NCBI GenBank assembly: GCA_026770025.1
Contig: JAMXDE010000077.1
Coordinates: 1-64,000, forward strand
From: Craspedostauros australis
Lineage: Eukaryota > Bacillariophyta > Bacillariophyceae > Mastogloiales > Achnanthaceae
DNA: 64,000 bases
Direction of reading: 5' to 3'
Within the stretch, counting starts at the first letter, position 1. Every line of letters begins with the position of its first letter. Below are positions 54,601-63,758 of this stretch, piece after piece. The position numbers and the translations under genes were made by a program. The notes below the pieces were generated by a model, which searched no databases, was not told the DNA's origin, and saw only the letters and a list, made by a program, of their open reading frames with translations.

Positions 54601-56324
54601 TATTCAACAGAGATATCGCAGGGACGATGATAGACACACCTCATGGAATGTTGAGACTAGATGACATCATCGCTGCGGACCAGGCATTGAAAGATGAACG
54701 AAATAAGGGAGGGGCAGAACATGCGAATGTCGCTATGCTACTGGACCCCACCACATTCGAGGACTGCTGGGACCATGCGGATCCCAACAAAAGAAAGAAA
54801 TGGCGCGAAGCTATCAACAAAGAGTTCTACGATATGGCCAGAAGGAAAGTATGGGAGAAAATCAAGAAGGACCAGATGCCGAAGGATCGGCGGTGTGTGA
54901 AGACCAAATGGGTTTTTAAGGAAAAGAGAAACGGGGTATTCCGCGCCAGACTCGTGGCGTGCGGATACTCGCAGATCGCAGGAGTCGATTTCTCGGCACA
55001 CCACGCACCAGTGATACATGATGCAACATATCGAATCATGCTCACGATGAAGATGATATTACATATGGACAGTATCATCATCGACTTTGAGACAGCATTC
55101 CTGCATGGAGAACTCGACGAAGAAATCTACATGCAATGCCCAAAGGGTATGAGGCACGAAGCCGACGAATGCCTGCTACTCAAGAAAACCATCTACGGAC
55201 TCGTGCAGAGCGCGAGACAATGGAATAAGAAGCTCGTCGACATCCTATTCAAATTAGGGTTCAGACAGAGCGAGGTGGACCCATGCCTACTGATTCGGAA
55301 TCAGGAAGGGAGACTGCTACTGATTGGCACCTATGTGGACGATTGCCTCTGCATCGGAGCGGAGCAGGAACTGAAAAAGCTCGTGAAGGATATCCGAGCG
55401 GAACGATTCGGTGTCAAAGTGGAGGAAGATCTCAAAGACTACTTGAGCTGCAAGATCATCTTCAACCGCGACAAGACGAACTGTTGGGTGAACCAACCAC
55501 ACATCCTAAAGAATATCATCGATACATTCGGAAGCGATGTGGTGAAGCTGCAACGATACAGAACACCTGGGACACCAGGGCAAGGCATCCAAAGGCAAAG
55601 CGATGCACCCAAAGTGGACAAGCAGCGACACAGCAGATACCGAAGCGGAGTAGGTATGCTGCTATACCTGGTGAAACACTCTCGACCCGACATCGCCAAT
55701 GCAGTGCGAGAACTGACCAAGGTGTTGGATGGACCAACAGCCGCAGCATACAAGGAAATGCTTCGAGTCATGAAGTTCGTATGGGACACGAGAGAATATG
55801 GACTAAAGATGAAACCGAGTCCATTGACCCAAGATGCATGGAAGATTGCAATATATACCGACAGCGAATTCGCAGGTGACAAGGACAATCGCATCAGCGT
55901 AGGAGGGCACATCGTCCTACTACAAGGAGTGCCGATCATATGGAGATCAAAGGCACAACGAAGCGTAACACTCAGCTCAACGGAAGCAGAGTACGTCGCC
56001 CTATCGGAAGCGGGAAAAGAAATTCGCTTCGTAACACAATTGATGAGCGACATCGGACTGAGGATGCACAAGCCGGCAGATGTGATGGTTGACAATGTTG
56101 GAGCAATCTTCATCGCGTCCAACCCATCAACATCCGCCAGGACACGGCATATCGACATCCGACATCATTTCATTCGAGAACTGATTACAAATGGAGAGGC
56201 CAGAACCAAATTTGTGCGTTCTGAAGACAACATCGCAGACGGCTTTACGAAGAATACCAAAAAGGAGATCTACGAAAAACACAGGGATCACTACATCCAA
56301 CTGCGTTCCACAATGGATCAGTGA
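51531..56324 (+). CDS. pol: Copia pol polyprotein (protease, integrase, reverse transcriptase, RNase H)
   Basis: The open frame has 1597 codons; natural translation probably joins from gag near 51585. Domains in order are as follows. First comes an acidic region, then a Cys motif WCPLCFQRGPLYAMCKTC at about 193 in a roughly 370-residue segment not found in ordinary Copia pol. Next is the protease WLGDSGASCHL (Asp about 418), the integrase zinc region HKMLGH...CIDCAIGK (about 560-600) and the integrase core with LFIDTSS (about 619), RCDNAGEN (680) and NGRVERKF (717). An acidic spacer follows, then the reverse transcriptase with WVFKEKRNG, IDFETAFLHGELDEEIYM and YVDDCLCIG (about 1267), and finally RNase H with IYTDSEFAGDKDNR (1442), SSTEAEYVAL and RHIDIRHHFIREL. 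All catalytic residues are present, so the element may be active. Confidence 0.92.
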   Translation: MVARRRQVGQQRRIGVFPIDELENDPVEVKNVTNPRIVTIDEITNIKKNQTINTTDMAHYESFIDDMALATTDEDMTGLDLEEEVEYSEEEREAHTPSVYGYYGPPVAAVETINREHFPSSDEDDYTDEDNLFDGIVYEDEPLNVGDIMENEVAMPGVDHRVTSTIYSRTEPRTLVDRMIEESSRNGGSTAGWCPLCFQRGPLYAMCKTCRNSPFLIQLANPPARAAPTTIQDIMTRRQKLWTAGPLHVAMRYSLSNMMVADEVRSELALLCCDAAHAYAEGGGESLNPRTLYYMMHRIDVYTPMQLVQAVQHINARLEELNLPPIHRGLIDSLVQHAAEMLMWMHHPGDQGVRDPEEFNQLPIYRAADAQPDMAMVIGDHQDAQPDMAMVIGDLGDASALRHTIAPDHHEANTWLGDSGASCHLTNSEEGMINVRVANHSIKIGSGRYLKATKVGDKRMVVMQKNGNQATIVLKQVKFVPNLWVNLLSINKALENGFDISNQGVVMSLEKRGQRITFDRLMATHSGFVSGVNMISAPPHEDQANVGVSTRSAVDINQIHKMLGHVDTYTISRTAGRYGWNVTGKLHACIDCAIGKQKQKSMTKRLQRRAKEIGERLFIDTSSVQTHSYGQGKFWLLVIDDYSDYCWSYFLKEKSEVGEKLITLLRWLHSNQQAHVKNIRCDNAGENYAAEKQLLSAGFGPTFEYTAASTPQQNGRVERKFATLYGKVRSMLNQTHLPRTVRGKLWAEAARTATQLENIIETKTREPACVLFNNRIPTFVDGLRKFGEIGMVYIGGRTIKAKLDDRSRPAMFVGYGQSHAKGVYRMLNLATTKILITRDVTWMNQSYGQFRGIENANRSMLIDLEDDDSKSGMNTRATRTTWERRSETIKSVEADDADRSSRAEEIEDTDDAARGQDSLLPAQGENESNEEIDDEFGRDDEGKVDEAAENEPKDTPVAEPVTRIPRMVSALAGYNNDPIPEEERDLGSSDESEPNDSEGYVTPEETITTPSETGGPDFHTDGSIFNRDIAGTMIDTPHGMLRLDDIIAADQALKDERNKGGAEHANVAMLLDPTTFEDCWDHADPNKRKKWREAINKEFYDMARRKVWEKIKKDQMPKDRRCVKTKWVFKEKRNGVFRARLVACGYSQIAGVDFSAHHAPVIHDATYRIMLTMKMILHMDSIIIDFETAFLHGELDEEIYMQCPKGMRHEADECLLLKKTIYGLVQSARQWNKKLVDILFKLGFRQSEVDPCLLIRNQEGRLLLIGTYVDDCLCIGAEQELKKLVKDIRAERFGVKVEEDLKDYLSCKIIFNRDKTNCWVNQPHILKNIIDTFGSDVVKLQRYRTPGTPGQGIQRQSDAPKVDKQRHSRYRSGVGMLLYLVKHSRPDIANAVRELTKVLDGPTAAAYKEMLRVMKFVWDTREYGLKMKPSPLTQDAWKIAIYTDSEFAGDKDNRISVGGHIVLLQGVPIIWRSKAQRSVTLSSTEAEYVALSEAGKEIRFVTQLMSDIGLRMHKPADVMVDNVGAIFIASNPSTSARTRHIDIRHHFIRELITNGEARTKFVRSEDNIADGFTKNTKKEIYEKHRDHYIQLRSTMDQ
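51579..51585 (+). promoter_or_regulatory. candidate -1 ribosomal frameshift heptamer TTTCCCA
   Basis: In gag phase it reads T TTC CCA, fitting X XXY YYZ. Slipping one base back gives TTT CCC and enters the pol frame exactly where the protein makes sense. Y = C is unusual for known sites, and an indel in GTTTCCC is the alternative. Confidence 0.4.
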
Positions 56325-56389
56325 CGGAGAGGAGAGGACGTGAAATTATGAAAAATGTGAGAGTGTGAGTGATGTGTTGTCGATGCGAC

Positions 56390-56399
56390 AATGGAAGGG
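56390..56399 (+). promoter_or_regulatory. polypurine tract before 3' LTR
   Basis: AATGGAAGGG lies directly before the 3' LTR, at the expected plus-strand priming position. Confidence 0.65.
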
Positions 56400-57079
56400 T
56401 GTCAGGAATCGAGGGTACGACTCTGTCGGAAAGATACCCATGATTGCCGCAACTCCCAACATTATTTGTCACACCTTTGGATATTATTCGTCACACCTTT
56501 GAATATTACACATTCCACCCACGACACGAATCACACGGGAATGACCTCAGTCTTACCAAGAAAACAAGCCTGTCCTCTGTGAACAAAGAAAAGGCCACGA
56601 TATCTAGATCAAAGTGAAGGAAGATGATGACCGACACATTGATGATCACCCCATCTGGAGATCATGGCACGTGTCAGCCAGGGACTAGAACAACTCAGAA
56701 AGGGCATCATCCATGACACCAAACATGACACCAATCGTAAAGTTCGGTGTCAAGAGATCAAGAGCGAAACGCAAGACTGTGGAATCGTACCGCAGGGAAT
56801 GTAGAATAAGGATATGCACGACGAGGTGCATGGAAAGAATACCTACGGATATGCACAACAATGTGCATGACAAAGGATGCCTGCGGATACGATCTCACGT
56901 ATGCAAGCGATGATTCATGATGAGATGCATGAACGCAACAGTATAACGCGATGCTGCTGTAGGAGATGCTACATGAGAAACGAAAGGCAAAGGAGCTGAA
57001 GAGAATGAGCTCACAGTTCTGAATAGTACGGTCTAACAACGAATTAGGTCTTACTAACACTAACCCCGGATTTCCAACA
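56400..57079 (+). repeat. 3' long terminal repeat of Copia element
   Basis: 680 bp, near-identical to the 5' LTR, followed by the AGGGCC target duplicate. Confidence 0.92.
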
Positions 57080-57519
57080 AGGGCCCCCTCCCATGGTACT
57101 TGGGCTACGCAAACCCTACCACCCTTTTCCAGAGCAACCCACACAGGGCGTCACACCAACAAGAATCATTGCACTAATCTCATAATCCGCACGTTTCTTC
57201 ACCCATCATTAATATTCTCAATTGACTACTTGTGATCCTGAAGACTCACGTTCGGACCGCTTGCCAATCAAGCCTCTGCCCAAAGCTATCAACAGCCAAC
57301 AAGACAACAGCCATTACGTTTGGGCTCTATTAGTCTAAGCCAACAAAACTATTGGTGGAAAGACAACGTGATGAGTGCACGGACATGGGGAACTTGGTGG
57401 TGCATGCATGTCCATGGTGAATTCAAGATAAATGCAAGATGAATGTATGCTAGACCAATGGATGGACCCATGGAGATCTCAGGAGGAGATCAAACTTTGG
57501 AAGTTGAGAGCAATGAAGA

Positions 57520-57593
57520 GCTCACAGTTCAGATAAGTAGATGCTAACAAACGATTAGCTTTCTACTATCACCACCACCCCAGATTTTCAACA
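57520..57593 (+). repeat. diverged LTR 3' end
   Basis: GAGCTCACAGTTCAGATAAG ... CCCCAGATTTTCAACA aligns with the last roughly 75 bases of the Copia LTR with many changes. The 5' start of this LTR was not found, so it is partial. Confidence 0.55.
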
Positions 57594-59391
57594 TTCAGCA
57601 TTGGTAAGTTGACATGCGTGCAGCTTCTGTGGGCTGATTCTGTATGTGATCATCTGCACGTGGCATGGTAATGTCACACTCATTCACTCATTCATTCACT
57701 CACTGGACGCATCATTCATGACAACAAAACAAACAACAATACAAACAGGCTTCCTACCGGACCTGTGGGATCACCTTTCGAACATGTGGAACATGAGCTC
57801 CGCCAAGTACCTCATCTGCTACTTGAATCCACACGATCTCATCGAAACCTACAACTTTGACGTCGAGCTGGTGTCCCGCATGCCAACCTCCATACATGGA
57901 TGGAAGGAGGGACATCTGGGATACGTCTACAAGCGCATCCGTGCTAGGGAAGAAGGCAACAAATTCCACGGCTGTCGATGTGCCAACGCAAACAGCAACA
58001 GCCGCAACCGCAACTGACAAGTCAAGTGCGACCCCATCTTCCAAGAGGCCTACGACCTGGTCTGCGATGGTTCGGAGCCTTTGCACAAGATGGTGACACA
58101 GCAAGCTATCTCGACCATGAACTCGGAATGTATGACTCGTTCACGCGGAATGAAGCTGACGCGATGAGCGTGATTGATCACGGCACTCATTCCGGGGAGA
58201 CGAGAGAAAGGAGAAACACACCCATTACAGAGTAAGTGCACGAGCATGTCACCAGGCCATGCCGTGCGTAAGTGTTGGACGATGTCGCGATGACAGTGGC
58301 TGTGACGACGGCAGCAATCATAGCTGTGACCGTGAATGATAGCACGAGTACGGCAGTGCAATAGAGCCGCAAAGGGAGTTACACGTATTATAGATAGTGC
58401 AAGATGCACCATAACACGAAAAGCAACACAACAGGCTGCAGCATGACGACGCATGGGATGTAGCAAGCGGCATAGGCCACAACGAGGACTGCAACACTGC
58501 AAATCCAACTCGATTTCTCCTTTTGTACTTTGGGATACCATGTTCTGGTATGAGCATGCAGTCAGTTAGAGAGACTCTGGATAGTAAAGAGAGAGCACTT
58601 CGACTTGATTCTCTTGTCTTCCCTTCTGGACGTGTTGACTCTCCCGGGTGAGTATGGCCGCCTGTGCCGTTCCATTTTTCGCGCATCACACTCATTCGGA
58701 CGATCCAGGCATACCCCAACCACAAGATAACTCCTCGCATGGTGCCCAGCAACCGCCAACCCTGGATTGAGATAACCGCTCTGAGGTCTCCTCGTATCTC
58801 CGCTTGTGCAAACACCAATGCCTGCAGTGGGATTCAGGGTTGATAGAAACACAGACTCAAGCATGCGATCAAAGGTCTGGCATCCATGACATCTTCGAAA
58901 ATGGGAGTTCACAGGTGTTCTCACTTTTCGATCACACGCAGATGGGAGCGACCAAAAGAGTTCCGTCTCATGGCTCCTGCATCGCAGTGTCGATGGTGGC
59001 GAAGGAGGTCGCACCCTCATTGGGAATTGCTTCTCCGTCTTGGTGTCAACGACTGCCAGAGATCGTCACTTCCGATCTGTGGAACCGAAGCATCGAACAG
59101 AATCGAACACCATCCCAAGATTCTGCATCAACGCAGCACTGTGTTGCAAACTCGGAGCATGTGCGATCTGATGCGATCTTGTGCGTGTTCGAATTGGCGT
59201 GCGACCATGTCTCGAAGGTGTACCGGAGTGCAACAGGAGTGCAGCAATGTGCTCCACACATTCCCCAACCATCCTCTCACAAAACCCCGAAACTCAAACA
59301 AGTTGTGAAGCTGGGAAAGACACAAGCTCACATCCTCAAGCAAACATAATTTCAATCAGCTCTTGACAAGCAATTCGAACACATAGGCACA
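57594..59391. other. mostly non-coding; one possible small gene inside
   Basis: Apart from 57718-58017 no convincing gene is seen. Frames at 58804-59349 and on the opposite strand lack motifs. Confidence 0.45.
57718..58017 (+). CDS. possible small hypothetical protein
   Basis: From the ATG at 57718 the frame gives 99 aa. The middle (GFLPDLWDHLSNMWNMSSAK, then YLNPHDLIETYNFDVELVSR and GWKEGHLGYVYKRI) has normal composition and looks conserved. The end becomes Asn/Arg repeats and the next frame reads on as Thr/Gln/Pro, so a frameshift or exon end near 57960 is likely. CAACAATACAAACAG before GGCTTCC could be a splice acceptor, making this an inner exon. No family is recognised. Confidence 0.35.
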   Translation: MTTKQTTIQTGFLPDLWDHLSNMWNMSSAKYLICYLNPHDLIETYNFDVELVSRMPTSIHGWKEGHLGYVYKRIRAREEGNKFHGCRCANANSNSRNRN

Positions 59392-61314
59392 ATGTGGCCA
59401 AAAAAGAATAAAAAGCTCGTGAGTCTCGGCGGTGGTGGAGCTGTTCTCGAGGAGATCGAAGGGGAGGAAGAGGATGACAGCGATGATGAGGAGGATATCC
59501 AACAACAGATCAGCGATGCGAAGAAGAAGGAGGCCAAAGTAAGAGTGGACCTCGACGAAAGCATGAAGGCAGCCCAACAGCTGATGGAGAAAAGTAAGTC
59601 AGACACAACCAACAATCTACCTACTGAACTACTTTCTCAATGCAACACTGAGATCAGCAATTTTGGTGAACAACTCGACAATGCCACCAAATCCCGCGAG
59701 GAACTTGCCACAAAGTTGCATCGATGCCGACTGAAGCGTCGCATGAGAGAATCTAGTATCAAGAAGGTGCTGGACAAACTCGACGCTGTGGAGAACAAAA
59801 TTGATGTCATGTTCATCATGGACGCTTCTAGTTCAATGAGGTCATACATCCGCAGTGCCAAGAAGACTATCCGCAAGATTGTCGAGAAGATCAAGGCCGA
59901 TGGAAAGGGGAAGGATCTACGGTTGGGGTTCGTGGCCTACCGAGATATTTACAATGGATCTGATCGATACCAAGTCCTTGATTTCGTGGACGACGTCAGT
60001 GTCTTCGAACGCTTCCTGGAGGGAGTCAAGTCCATTCGCAACAACGACGAGCCAGAAGACATGGCGGTTGGCATCCAAAAGGCCAATGAGCTCTCCTGGA
60101 TGCACCCCACCAGAGTTGCCTTCATCGTCGGTGATGAAGCATGTCATGGAACCGAATTCCACGATCACGGCGAGTCTGGCGACAACTACCCGACCGGCAC
60201 TCCAGGCATCAACATCGTCTCGGAGCTGTCCAAACTCAGGACCAATCCATGGGGTGGAACCATGAACGTCTTCTTTGGTCGCATCACCAAGAAAACGGAC
60301 AAGATGATTGAGCGGTTTGCGTCCGTCCACAACATTGATCTCAAGGTTGTGGACTTCTCTTCTCCCGAAATGGTTGAGAACGTCGTGGTCAAGAGCGCCC
60401 GCCACTCCGTCTTCAACTCGGTGTCGTTGATCGACTCTCAGATCAAGTTAGTGGAGTACGAAGCAGACAGAGGGAAGATGAAGAAGGCCAAGATGAAACC
60501 ATACACAATCTCCAAAGATTTTCCAACATACTTTGGATGGAAAGCAACGGTGCCCGTCAACGTGTACTGCAACACCCGCAACATCTCCGTCCAGTCTTTG
60601 CGAACGCCTCTCTCGGTCAACAAGTTGGCCCAGACCTACATTTCTCGGTTCCGTTGCATGAAACGTGTCAACCTCAAGTTCCGGCTCCAACTGGCGAGAT
60701 CACCGTTTGCTGAGGGGTCATGCCGCATTGCATTCCATGCAAAGTTGGCGCGTCACAATTCCGAGCTCAACCTCGACAAGAGCGCCATGGTGCTCAAGAC
60801 CAACAAGCACCATGGACCAGGAATCAATGATAGACAACGATACTTCCAACAGATGGAGATATCATCCATCGTGTGCTTCCTTGCCAACGAATACAACAAT
60901 TCAGTCTTCCGTCCTTCGCACTGTGCCATGATCAAGGTTTTGCAAGCGTGCGTGGTGGAGGTCAGCGACAGAAATGAAGCAGACGGAAACGGTTTCTACT
61001 GCGGCGAAGACGTGCTGCCAACCACCGGAACGCCATTCACCAAGTACTGCAGCAACACGGGAGCCTGGAATCCCGACCACATCGATGAGTCGCTCCTTCG
61101 CTTCGTGGAGTTCTCGTATGTCTTCTCCAAGGAGTACTTGATTGTGGCGGATCTTCAAGGTGTCAAGGCCAATGGCAAGTACTACTTGACCGACCCTGCG
61201 ATCTTGTGCACCGACATGAGACGCTTCGGCTGCACCAACATGTGTACACCGGGAATCATACGTCACTTGGCATCAGTTCGAGACAAGCTCAAGATGTTCA
61301 CGACGAAGGAGTGA
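59392..61314 (+). CDS. VWA-domain alpha-kinase (Vwk-like)
   Basis: A 640-aa protein from the ATG at 59392. Residues 1-135 are acidic, then coiled coil. A von Willebrand A domain at about 137-335 has the MIDAS start MFIMDASSSMRS (DxSxS at 144-148), a later DLRLGFVAYRD and VAFIVGDEACHG. An alpha-kinase domain at about 375-640 has RSPFAEGSCRIAFHAKL (ATP side, 437), YFQQMEISSIVCFLANEYN, VADLQGVKANGKYYLTDPAI (metal and catalytic Asp, 586-604) and FGCTNMCTPGI (612-622). This domain order is that of Dictyostelium VwkA, which phosphorylates myosin-related targets; the substrate here is unknown. The Gly-rich motif carries Cys where TNLG-type Gly is usual, which might affect activity. The frame is intact and intronless. 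Confidence 0.85.
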   Translation: MWPKKNKKLVSLGGGGAVLEEIEGEEEDDSDDEEDIQQQISDAKKKEAKVRVDLDESMKAAQQLMEKSKSDTTNNLPTELLSQCNTEISNFGEQLDNATKSREELATKLHRCRLKRRMRESSIKKVLDKLDAVENKIDVMFIMDASSSMRSYIRSAKKTIRKIVEKIKADGKGKDLRLGFVAYRDIYNGSDRYQVLDFVDDVSVFERFLEGVKSIRNNDEPEDMAVGIQKANELSWMHPTRVAFIVGDEACHGTEFHDHGESGDNYPTGTPGINIVSELSKLRTNPWGGTMNVFFGRITKKTDKMIERFASVHNIDLKVVDFSSPEMVENVVVKSARHSVFNSVSLIDSQIKLVEYEADRGKMKKAKMKPYTISKDFPTYFGWKATVPVNVYCNTRNISVQSLRTPLSVNKLAQTYISRFRCMKRVNLKFRLQLARSPFAEGSCRIAFHAKLARHNSELNLDKSAMVLKTNKHHGPGINDRQRYFQQMEISSIVCFLANEYNNSVFRPSHCAMIKVLQACVVEVSDRNEADGNGFYCGEDVLPTTGTPFTKYCSNTGAWNPDHIDESLLRFVEFSYVFSKEYLIVADLQGVKANGKYYLTDPAILCTDMRRFGCTNMCTPGIIRHLASVRDKLKMFTTKE

Positions 61315-61903
61315 GGCAGTTCTGTCTGTTCCAAGTGCAGAAGAGGAGGGCAGGCGCATGGTGCCCATTCGTACTCGTGCAGCATCCAACGACATCCGAC
61401 GAAGCTTCCATCTCCATGCACAACAAAAGAGAACTTGTTGGTGGCACACCTCTTATGACATCTAACACTTCACTACATACGTTACATGACTATTATACAT
61501 GACAACATGACGTCAATACACATGATGGAAAAGGCGATGTCTCTTAGTTTGCCTTTCATGCCCACCATAACGATTCTACAAACCGTAGATATACTTAGTA
61601 CAACGATAATCAACTAGCCACTCAACGAAATAGCTTCTATTCAACAGAGTACATGGAGAGCAACTACGATTGAGTCAAATGAACCAACCGTGCTTGCACA
61701 AATGCGCATGTAGGTGCGATTATCCATTCACGCTAGTGCCTCAAACAAACGGACCCCAACAATTGGCGATTATTGGCTACAGTTGGCTACAGATTTTGGA
61801 TCAGTTTTTCCCAAACTCCGCCTTCGTTTTATAGACACTCAATCCAACATCTCTTCACATCTACGTAAACTTAAGAGCCAGGGCTATCCAGGCAAGTGAT
61901 AAC
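61315..61903. other. intergenic, no gene seen
   Basis: Contains TATTGGCTACAGTTGGCTACA near 61771, a motif seen again near 62798 and 63465. No gene is recognised. Confidence 0.5.
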
Positions 61904-62695
61904 TGTTGGAAATCTGGGGTATAGATACTGTAGTTTAATGCTTATCAAACTGTACCGTTTTAGAACTGTGAGAACAACACATTCATTTCTCAAATTCTCG
62001 ACTCGTTTGCCCATGATGACGCTGATGGCCTCCTGTAGTTGCCCCTCACAATCATCATTACAAACCCTCTCTGTCATGCGCATCTCATTGCTCATGGCAA
62101 GTGCATCTCACCATGCTCGTCTGTTGAGGTATCCTTCTACACTCCTGAGATGCATGCATGCCGATGCTTGATTCACTCTCTTCTCATCAGGCATCCATCA
62201 CTCATTCAGTGCACTCTTCCGTGTTGTTCACTCACTCTTCTCACTTGTTCACTGACAATCACACTTGGTGAGAACATGGAGTTCTGGCACGATCAATCCA
62301 GTCCTTCGATGTTGTTCCAGTCCGCGCTTTGTTCTCCTTCGGCAGTTCTCTGTCAGTCACGTAATCATGTTCTGGGTTCCGAGCGACTCAACTGTGATAG
62401 CGCATTTGCATAGATGTTTCAGGTCAACTGGTCAACCCTCATGCTTGGAACACTTTGGTGTTCCAGTCTCCCTTTCACATCCATCGTTCGCCATGCCAGT
62501 TCGTCAACCCCCTCAAAACATGTCACATCATTAGTCTGTCCGTCATCCATCATACTCTTGACACACAGAGGAGGAGGTCCACAATCGACTTGGGAGTGTG
62601 TCCGACTTTGGTAGATTGGTCAGTCTATTTTTGGTATTATGGGAGGTGCGGCAATCTAGGATAACACGACATAGTCGCACCCTCGATTCCTGACA
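61904..62695 (-). mobile_element. solo LTR of a related Copia family
   Basis: On the minus strand it starts TGTCAGGAATCGAGGG (62695 inward) and ends CCCAGATTTCCAACA (61904), like the LTR of the full element, but is 792 bp and diverged. GATAAC lies directly on both sides, a 6-bp target duplication. No internal region is left, so it arose by LTR-LTR recombination. Confidence 0.8.
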
Positions 62696-63489
62696 GATAA
62701 CATTATAATGTTATTACTACCATCTCGTCGATCTTTTTGTGTTTGTTGACCCCCTTGGTGTGGTTTCGCCTTCGGACGAAGGACGGACCGGGTTTTCATT
62801 GGCTACAATTGGCTACAAGTAGGATTCTACAGGGGTCTGGTAGGATCTGGCCTCTTTTTTCGAGAAATTCGACCCTCCATCTTTGAAGTCTCCGCGCTGA
62901 GCATTCTTTGGCTCAATCTGTACAATAGATATCATTTCAGAATCCTCTCTCCGAGGCGGTCACAACTATATGATCTATATTATGTTTGAGTGCGATGGTA
63001 TGGAGGTATGCTTGCGTTTAGTGCTCCCATGGAGGTCGGAATGATATATGACCACTCGGATCCCCAATTTCGGTGGCAAGTTTGGAGAATTCTGGTTCCA
63101 ACGCTTGCGTCATCGTGACGTCATGGACGGTTGGGACACTCGTTCGGAACAACTTGACCAAGAAAACACGCCAACCAGAAGACAAAAACGTCCGTGAATG
63201 ATGGGGGTGCTTGATGGATCACATTAGAACTCACCGAGAAAGAGAGAAACAAACACCAAACTTCAGGACGGTATATATAAACACTATGCGATACTATAAC
63301 TGAAATACGAGTACAAGATGGCCCATACGAGCTGAGTGCGGAGAGTTGGACTACGGTTGATGCTGTTTCTGGCCTGTTTTCGTTCGGGACTTACGTAGAA
63401 AATGTACTAGATTCTACAGACCATTTTTCGTGATCCAAAAATCGCCAAAAATCGCCAATGGCGTTGGCTACAGCCGTTTGTTTGAGGCA
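62696..63489. other. intergenic, no gene seen
   Basis: Contains TTGGCTACAATTGGCTACA near 62800, a TATATAAA-like box near 63273-63280 and repeated AAAAATCGCCA near 63437-63460. No gene is recognised. Confidence 0.5.
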
Positions 63490-63681
63490 CTAGTGACACA
63501 CACAACCCCGCGATTCCCTGTCGTTCAAAACCCTGCCTCGCAGCTTGTCGTAGTCCACGGACTTCATGAACAGCGTCACCCTCTGCTGCAGCGCATTCAT
63601 GGACGGACTCGTTAATCGCTCCACGAACATCCCATCTGCGCTGAGCAGATACATTGTCACCCAATCCAGATCGAGGTTCGA
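63490..63681 (-). pseudogene. gene fragment cut by LTR
   Basis: The minus-strand open frame from the LTR edge reads LDLDWVTMYLLSADGMFVER, then SMNALQQRVTLFMKSVDYDK, and ends VCH-TAG at 63490. Composition is that of a normal protein, and the frame runs up to the LTR junction. It is probably the 3' end of a gene broken by the LTR at 63682. Family not recognised. Confidence 0.3.
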
Positions 63682-63758
63682 TGTTGGAAAATCCGGGGTT
63701 GTAGTTAGTATGAACCTAATCTGTTACTAGATCGTACTGTCTTAGAACTGTGAGCTCA
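63682..63758 (-). repeat. truncated LTR 3' end
   Basis: TGTTGGAAAATCCGGGG ... TTAGAACTGTGAGCTCA matches the inverse of the Copia LTR 3' end. It is cut at 63758 by a second LTR end. Confidence 0.7.

Larger units (their letters stand above)
49573..57079 (+). mobile_element. Ty1/Copia LTR retrotransposon, complete
   Basis: A 7,507-bp element with two 680-bp LTRs starting TGTCAGGAATCG and ending GGATTTCCAACA. AGGGCC precedes the left LTR and follows the right one, a 6-bp target duplication. Gag lies in one frame and pol in the next. The pol order protease, integrase, reverse transcriptase, RNase H is that of Copia. The LTRs differ at two positions that I can see, so the insertion is young. Confidence 0.93.
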
